Part shown: one piece after another, positions 60,160-64,000 of the stretch
Layout: each line of letters opens with the position of its first letter
Position numbering within the stretch: position 1 is the stretch's first letter
DNA from: Strongyloides papillosus
Taxonomy: Eukaryota; Nematoda; Chromadorea; Rhabditida; Strongyloididae
DNA: 64,000 bases
Assembly (NCBI GenBank): GCA_005656395.1
Contig: SRSI01000004.1
Span: 310,001-374,000 of the forward strand
Direction of reading: 5' to 3'
Made by a program: the position numbers and the translations under genes
The notes under the pieces: generated by a model
Database searches by the model: none
What the model was told of the DNA's origin: nothing
The model's input: the letters and a program-made list of their open reading frames with translations, nothing else

Positions 60160-60545
60160 AAAGATAACCTTTGCAAATATTTTTTTAAATATGTTATATC
60201 GAAAGACATATATTATTATTATAATTTAATTAATATTAATTATGCTCAGGATCCTCATATAATATTTATTTCTTCTTTATCATAACTAAAATTTTCCATA
60301 CTAAGTAAATAACTAAAAAAATTTAGTGTTATATAAACATATTTAGTAATAATTATACTGAAAGTATTCTTTAATATCATTAAAATATTAAATATAATCA
60401 GATGTAATAATCTTTTTAATAAATGATGTAGAACTTTCACGGGAAACAATTTACAATATTTTCTTTTTGACAAAGTGCTAATGTTGAAAAAATATTATAT
60501 TGATTGCGAAAATACGATCTGTTGAATTGAAAAACGGTTTTAAAC
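60160..60545. other. Convergent 3' intergenic region
   Basis: Separates the ends of the patched-related (+) and UBXN6-like (-) genes. AT-rich; the minus frame at 60255-60473 has no coding features. Confidence 0.45.
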
Positions 60546-61625
60546 CTAAATATTTTGTTTAACATATTCAAATTTCTTCCCCTCATTAGCAGCTTCAATT
60601 TGATCTTGAATTTCACTGTCGTACTTTAGATGAATTAAACCACATGGAAAGAGACCATGATATCTAAATGCTTCCGAATTATTGTCCTCAGATTTGACTT
60701 CTTTCCTCAAAGGAGATACAGGTATTTCAAGAACAAAAGGAAGGTCATAGATTAAGATATCTCTGAGATGGCGAATGAGGTAATTTAACTTATCCTCTTT
60801 TCGCATACAAATATAAAGAGTAGTAAAATCAGGAAATAGAATTTTAAGTAAAAGATAATCCATATCTTCAAAATGAGGGTTATTAGTAACATCCAAAGTT
60901 CCAGCCTTTGTTAATTCCCCAAGACTATGATCTATTGCAGCAATGCGACGTAAGTCCTCTTGGTGACATTCCTCAGGTGACTGACAATTATAATTAAATT
61001 CCATGTTGTAATCTCTTGAATAACTACCCAAATCTAGTCTTCCAATAATAAATTTATACAACTGTTTTTGCATTATTAAACTAACTGACTTAATTTTTGT
61101 CTGTAAAGCATTAATATTAAGATGTAAACTATTATCATGATCATCATGTTCCCCACCACTTCCATTCGATCCATCACCACTACCATTATTTTGAGGAAAT
61201 CTAGCACTGTCATCACGACCACCATAGTAACTGTCATCACGTATGATAGAATCATCTTCTACTGGTTCGCCAGCTCCAATACCTTCTTCTGGTGCTACTA
61301 CTTCATCTTGTTTAGGTTGGAGAATTGCATTTCTTTGTTCCTCCAATTGTTGTGCAGCTATTTGACGATCAATGATACCACCTTTTTGTGGAATTTTGCG
61401 TTGGCGCTGTGCCTCAATTCTAGCTAAAGCAGCTTCTCTTGCTTTAATTGCTGCTTCACTTGGAGGACCACGCGCATGAGGGATTACTGCAGTACCTTGT
61501 TCCTGTGAATTTTTCATCGTACTTGGGATAGCTGCTTCATTTGTAGGATCATCATTTAGAGAATGTCCAGGTCCCCAGTCTTTCTTAGATTTTTTCCCCA
61601 TTAATTTGTTTAAAAAATTAACCAT
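60546..61625 (-). CDS. UBX-domain protein, UBXN6 (UBXD1)-like, apparently lacking the PUB domain
   Basis: A single intronless frame of 359 residues. The N-terminus resembles UBXN6: KKSKKDWGPGHSLN, then DPTNEAA, and AREAALARIEAQRQRK (62-77), where UBXN6 has a GPG, PTNEA and AALARLE series. Residues ~80-165 are Gln/Glu-rich then Gly/Asp/Ser-rich and disordered. Residues ~215-245 (SPEECHQEDLRRIAAIDHSL) match the helix just before the UBX domain, and ~255-345 form a UBX fold (LLLKILFPDFTTLYICMR ... GLFPCGLIHLKYD). The PUB domain that normally sits between is not recognisable and the protein is about 80 residues shorter than human UBXN6 (about 440). UBXN6 is a p97/VCP cofactor in endolysosomal sorting and mitophagy. 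Intron-free structure leaves a retrocopy-like origin possible. Confidence 0.75.
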   Translation of the reverse strand: MVNFLNKLMGKKSKKDWGPGHSLNDDPTNEAAIPSTMKNSQEQGTAVIPHARGPPSEAAIKAREAALARIEAQRQRKIPQKGGIIDRQIAAQQLEEQRNAILQPKQDEVVAPEEGIGAGEPVEDDSIIRDDSYYGGRDDSARFPQNNGSGDGSNGSGGEHDDHDNSLHLNINALQTKIKSVSLIMQKQLYKFIIGRLDLGSYSRDYNMEFNYNCQSPEECHQEDLRRIAAIDHSLGELTKAGTLDVTNNPHFEDMDYLLLKILFPDFTTLYICMRKEDKLNYLIRHLRDILIYDLPFVLEIPVSPLRKEVKSEDNNSEAFRYHGLFPCGLIHLKYDSEIQDQIEAANEGKKFEYVKQNI

Positions 61626-63340
61626 TTTAAACTAAAAATTATAAGAAGAATAAATATAGGAATGTTTATCGAGAAAAAAAGTAATGTCTAACGCGCAAGA
61701 CATTATAAAGTGGGTACTTAAGAAAATTCTAAAAAATATATAGAAAAACATTCAATACATATGGAATAGAATATAATGAAAGTAAATTTAAATGTAGTAC
61801 ACAAAAATCGGCAGTCAGTTGAGACATGTGAATCAGTGAATATAAAATATACTTAAAAATTTCGGTAGAAATGAAATCAAAAAATATTTGATACCTAATA
61901 TTAAAATTATAATTTTTGGTAACGTGACAATGTCACAGAGAAACTTATGTATGATAAGAAAAAATTGAAAACGATTAGTTGACAATCTACTCTTAGAAAG
62001 ATTTTGGTAGGATATTTTCATAGTTCACTTTTTAAAAAGCTCATAACAACAGCTTTTTTAGTTATTAATATTATGTGTTAGAGAACTCAAGAGGATAGAT
62101 TACAATACATTAAAAATCAAGTTACATACCATGGAATAGATAAAATTAAGTGTTGTTTAATCATATTTCCAAAGATGTGAAAACAATTTTTTAATATACA
62201 GACATATGCAAATCTTTATGTAAAAATTCATTTTCAAATGGTTAGAGAAATATATCGATTGTTTGAAAAATAAACTTTTATATACTTATTTAAAATTAAA
62301 TACATTTATACATTTGAAATGAAATTTTTTTATCCTATATTAATTTAATTTAATTTTATATCAAAAGCAGTAAAACATAAAATAGTGTAAGTTGATTTTA
62401 ATAAAACATAGTTCAACATCGAAAAAATTTTTCTTTAATCAAACAAATTAATAAATAATAACTAATATTGTACGTAATGTTAATTTGCAATTTAAATGTT
62501 CTACAGATGTATAAAAAAAATGATGTTTACAAAAAAATAATGGAATTTATGGTTGTTATTTATAAATTTTTATTTATTTTTTCATGAAGGCACATGACAA
62601 GTTTAATTTTTATTGTAAATATATACCTTTTTGAACAATATAATAGTGCTTTTTGAAATTCTTTAAAAGTTTGGGTTTTTTTATCTTTGGCCGAATTTTT
62701 CATTTCCTAAGCAACATGCATAAATGGAAAGGTATTTTAATAATAAGCATGCACTTTTAAATAATAAAATTTTTTTAGCATGAATCATTATGGCTTTCAG
62801 TATGAATAAAAAAAATTATCATTTTTTAATATTCAATAGCTTAGATTATTTTATAAAACATTTAAATCTGTAAAATCTTGACCTATAATAAAATATATAT
62901 TTGCCTAGCTAATAAGGCATTTAACTTAAGTACAAGGTCATAAAATATCAAAGGTAAATAAAATTTTTATATTTTATTATCTCAATAAGGTAGCATAAAA
63001 TAAAATATTTTACTCATTATTTTAATTATACGAAAGAAAAAAATAGTAAAATATGTTATTTTTTCATATTTTGCACAAATAACACTTATTATCTAATTTT
63101 TAGATATTTTTAAAATTAAATTTTTTAAATGTTTATTGTAAACTTTTATTAACCTTATATATTTAAAGATAAGTAATTTTTTACCATCAATGTCATACGA
63201 CAAGAGATAATTAACTATTTATAATTTCATCAATTGTCCCATTAACTTTCTGATTTTTATCACAAAGAGGGTTAATGTGGGAGTGGCAAACGATGATGTT
63301 AGTTTATACATAAGTTAAAATAAGGATACTTAATTTTCAG
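61626..63340. other. AT-rich intergenic region
   Basis: Upstream of the UBXN6-like gene. No gene, RNA or repeat that I can support; the minus frame at 61833-62021 is chance. Confidence 0.4.
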
Positions 63341-63613
63341 TTCATTTTATTATTCCTAGTTTATGTTGTGTGTTATACTTCCATAGTCATAGTTTTTTTA
63401 TATTGTATGAAAAAAGATTCTTATTTTAAAGGTGTGGTCGTCGCCATTATATCGACAGAAGTGATATATGGCACGTACACCATCTTCAAAATTTTTATCT
63501 TTATTTCTCATACAGTAGATATAATGAAACAATTAAATATTTCTATAAGAACAAGAAAAACACCTTTTTTTGAAAGATTATATATTCATTTGTTTTTTTT
63601 ACATTCAAAATAG
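63341..63613 (+). CDS. Possible 3' exon of a membrane protein (unrecognised)
   Basis: Directly after a good splice acceptor (TTAATTTTCAG, 63330-63340) a frame is open for 90 codons to TAG at 63611-63613. It reads FILLFLVYVVCYTSIVIVFL at the start, one hydrophobic segment, then a charged loop, GVVVAIISTEVIYGTYTIF (a second), and a Lys/Arg-containing tail. It could be the end of a nematode seven-TM chemoreceptor-like gene, but no upstream exons are seen and AT-rich DNA produces hydrophobic frames by chance. Low confidence. Confidence 0.2.
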   Translation, partial: FILLFLVYVVCYTSIVIVFLYCMKKDSYFKGVVVAIISTEVIYGTYTIFKIFIFISHTVDIMKQLNISIRTRKTPFFERLYIHLFFLHSK

Positions 63614-64000
63614 TCTTGTAAGCTAAAAATTGTTTTTATACCTTTATTAGTCCTTAGTAAATTGAATGTTTGAGCCAAAAAAATTATAATTCGTAGTTAT
63701 AAAGGGAAAGTTTTAAATTACCAGAATAAATCTAAGAGAATATTTCAGTTAACACCTTCAATGGCTATTGTTTACAAAATCAAAATATGTATGTTTTTAA
63801 AATTCAATATTATTATTTCAAATTAAAAGTTATATTTAAATTTTACATTATCATTGATTGTTAAAGACTTTAAATAAAAAAACTTTAAAACTTGCTTCTG
63901 TTTTTACTTTAAAAAAAAGATATAACAATACAATAACTGTTTGAGATTATAAAATATACTATTGATTGCTTATATTTAAACAAATATCCTATTTAATAAA
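63614..64000. other. AT-rich right edge
   Basis: Nothing recognised. Confidence 0.35.

Overview
The window is very AT-rich, with short introns (many 45-60 bp, GT...AG with gtaag/gtatg donors) and animal genes. The gene set (synaptogyrin, patched-related protein, ShKT-domain secreted protein, KChIP-like sensor) and the base composition point to a nematode. Strongyloides-like clade IV is my best guess, but that is inference from composition, intron size and gene style. No species can be fixed without a search.

Left gene block (1-12.8 kb): a minus-strand rootletin-like coiled-coil gene runs off the left edge. It is divergent from a plus-strand RUNDC1-type RUN-domain gene. A plus-strand KChIP-type EF-hand protein and a plus-strand synaptogyrin follow. 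Rootletin belongs to ciliary rootlets, while KChIP and synaptogyrin act in excitable cells, so this flank has a neuronal flavour.

Central block (about 14.3-41.2 kb): no intact protein-coding gene was found, only one convincing tRNA-Arg(UCU) at 29741-29813. It is filled with mobile-element debris, much of it nested: a family of roughly 0.95 kb elements with TA target duplications (four copies), a smaller inverted-repeat element inside one of them, LINE relics, a MITE with GGTAC ends, two large fold-back elements with CAGGG-type ends (4.8 and 4.0 kb), a compact 1.4 kb fold-back with near-identical arms, a broken mariner inside a fold-back inside another fold-back, a TTTGTCCC-type element, and tandem minisatellites. 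Two of the fold-backs share a conserved hairpin module, and a third contains a GC-rich GCGAAGC repeat unlike the rest of the window.

Right gene block (43.3-60.2 kb, plus 61.6 kb): a secreted acidic repeat protein with two C-terminal ShKT domains (+); a PPP4R4-like HEAT-repeat phosphatase-4 regulatory subunit (-); a small secreted Cys-rich dermatopontin-like protein (-); UMP-CMP kinase (-); a 5 kb gene-poor gap; a patched-related sterol-sensing-domain protein (+); and, convergent to it, an intronless UBXN6-like protein (-) that appears to lack the PUB domain. A possible membrane-protein exon lies near 63.4 kb. The genes are functionally independent; there is no operon-like arrangement that I can support. 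Exon joins were made by hand from reading frames and splice consensus and all give continuous frames.
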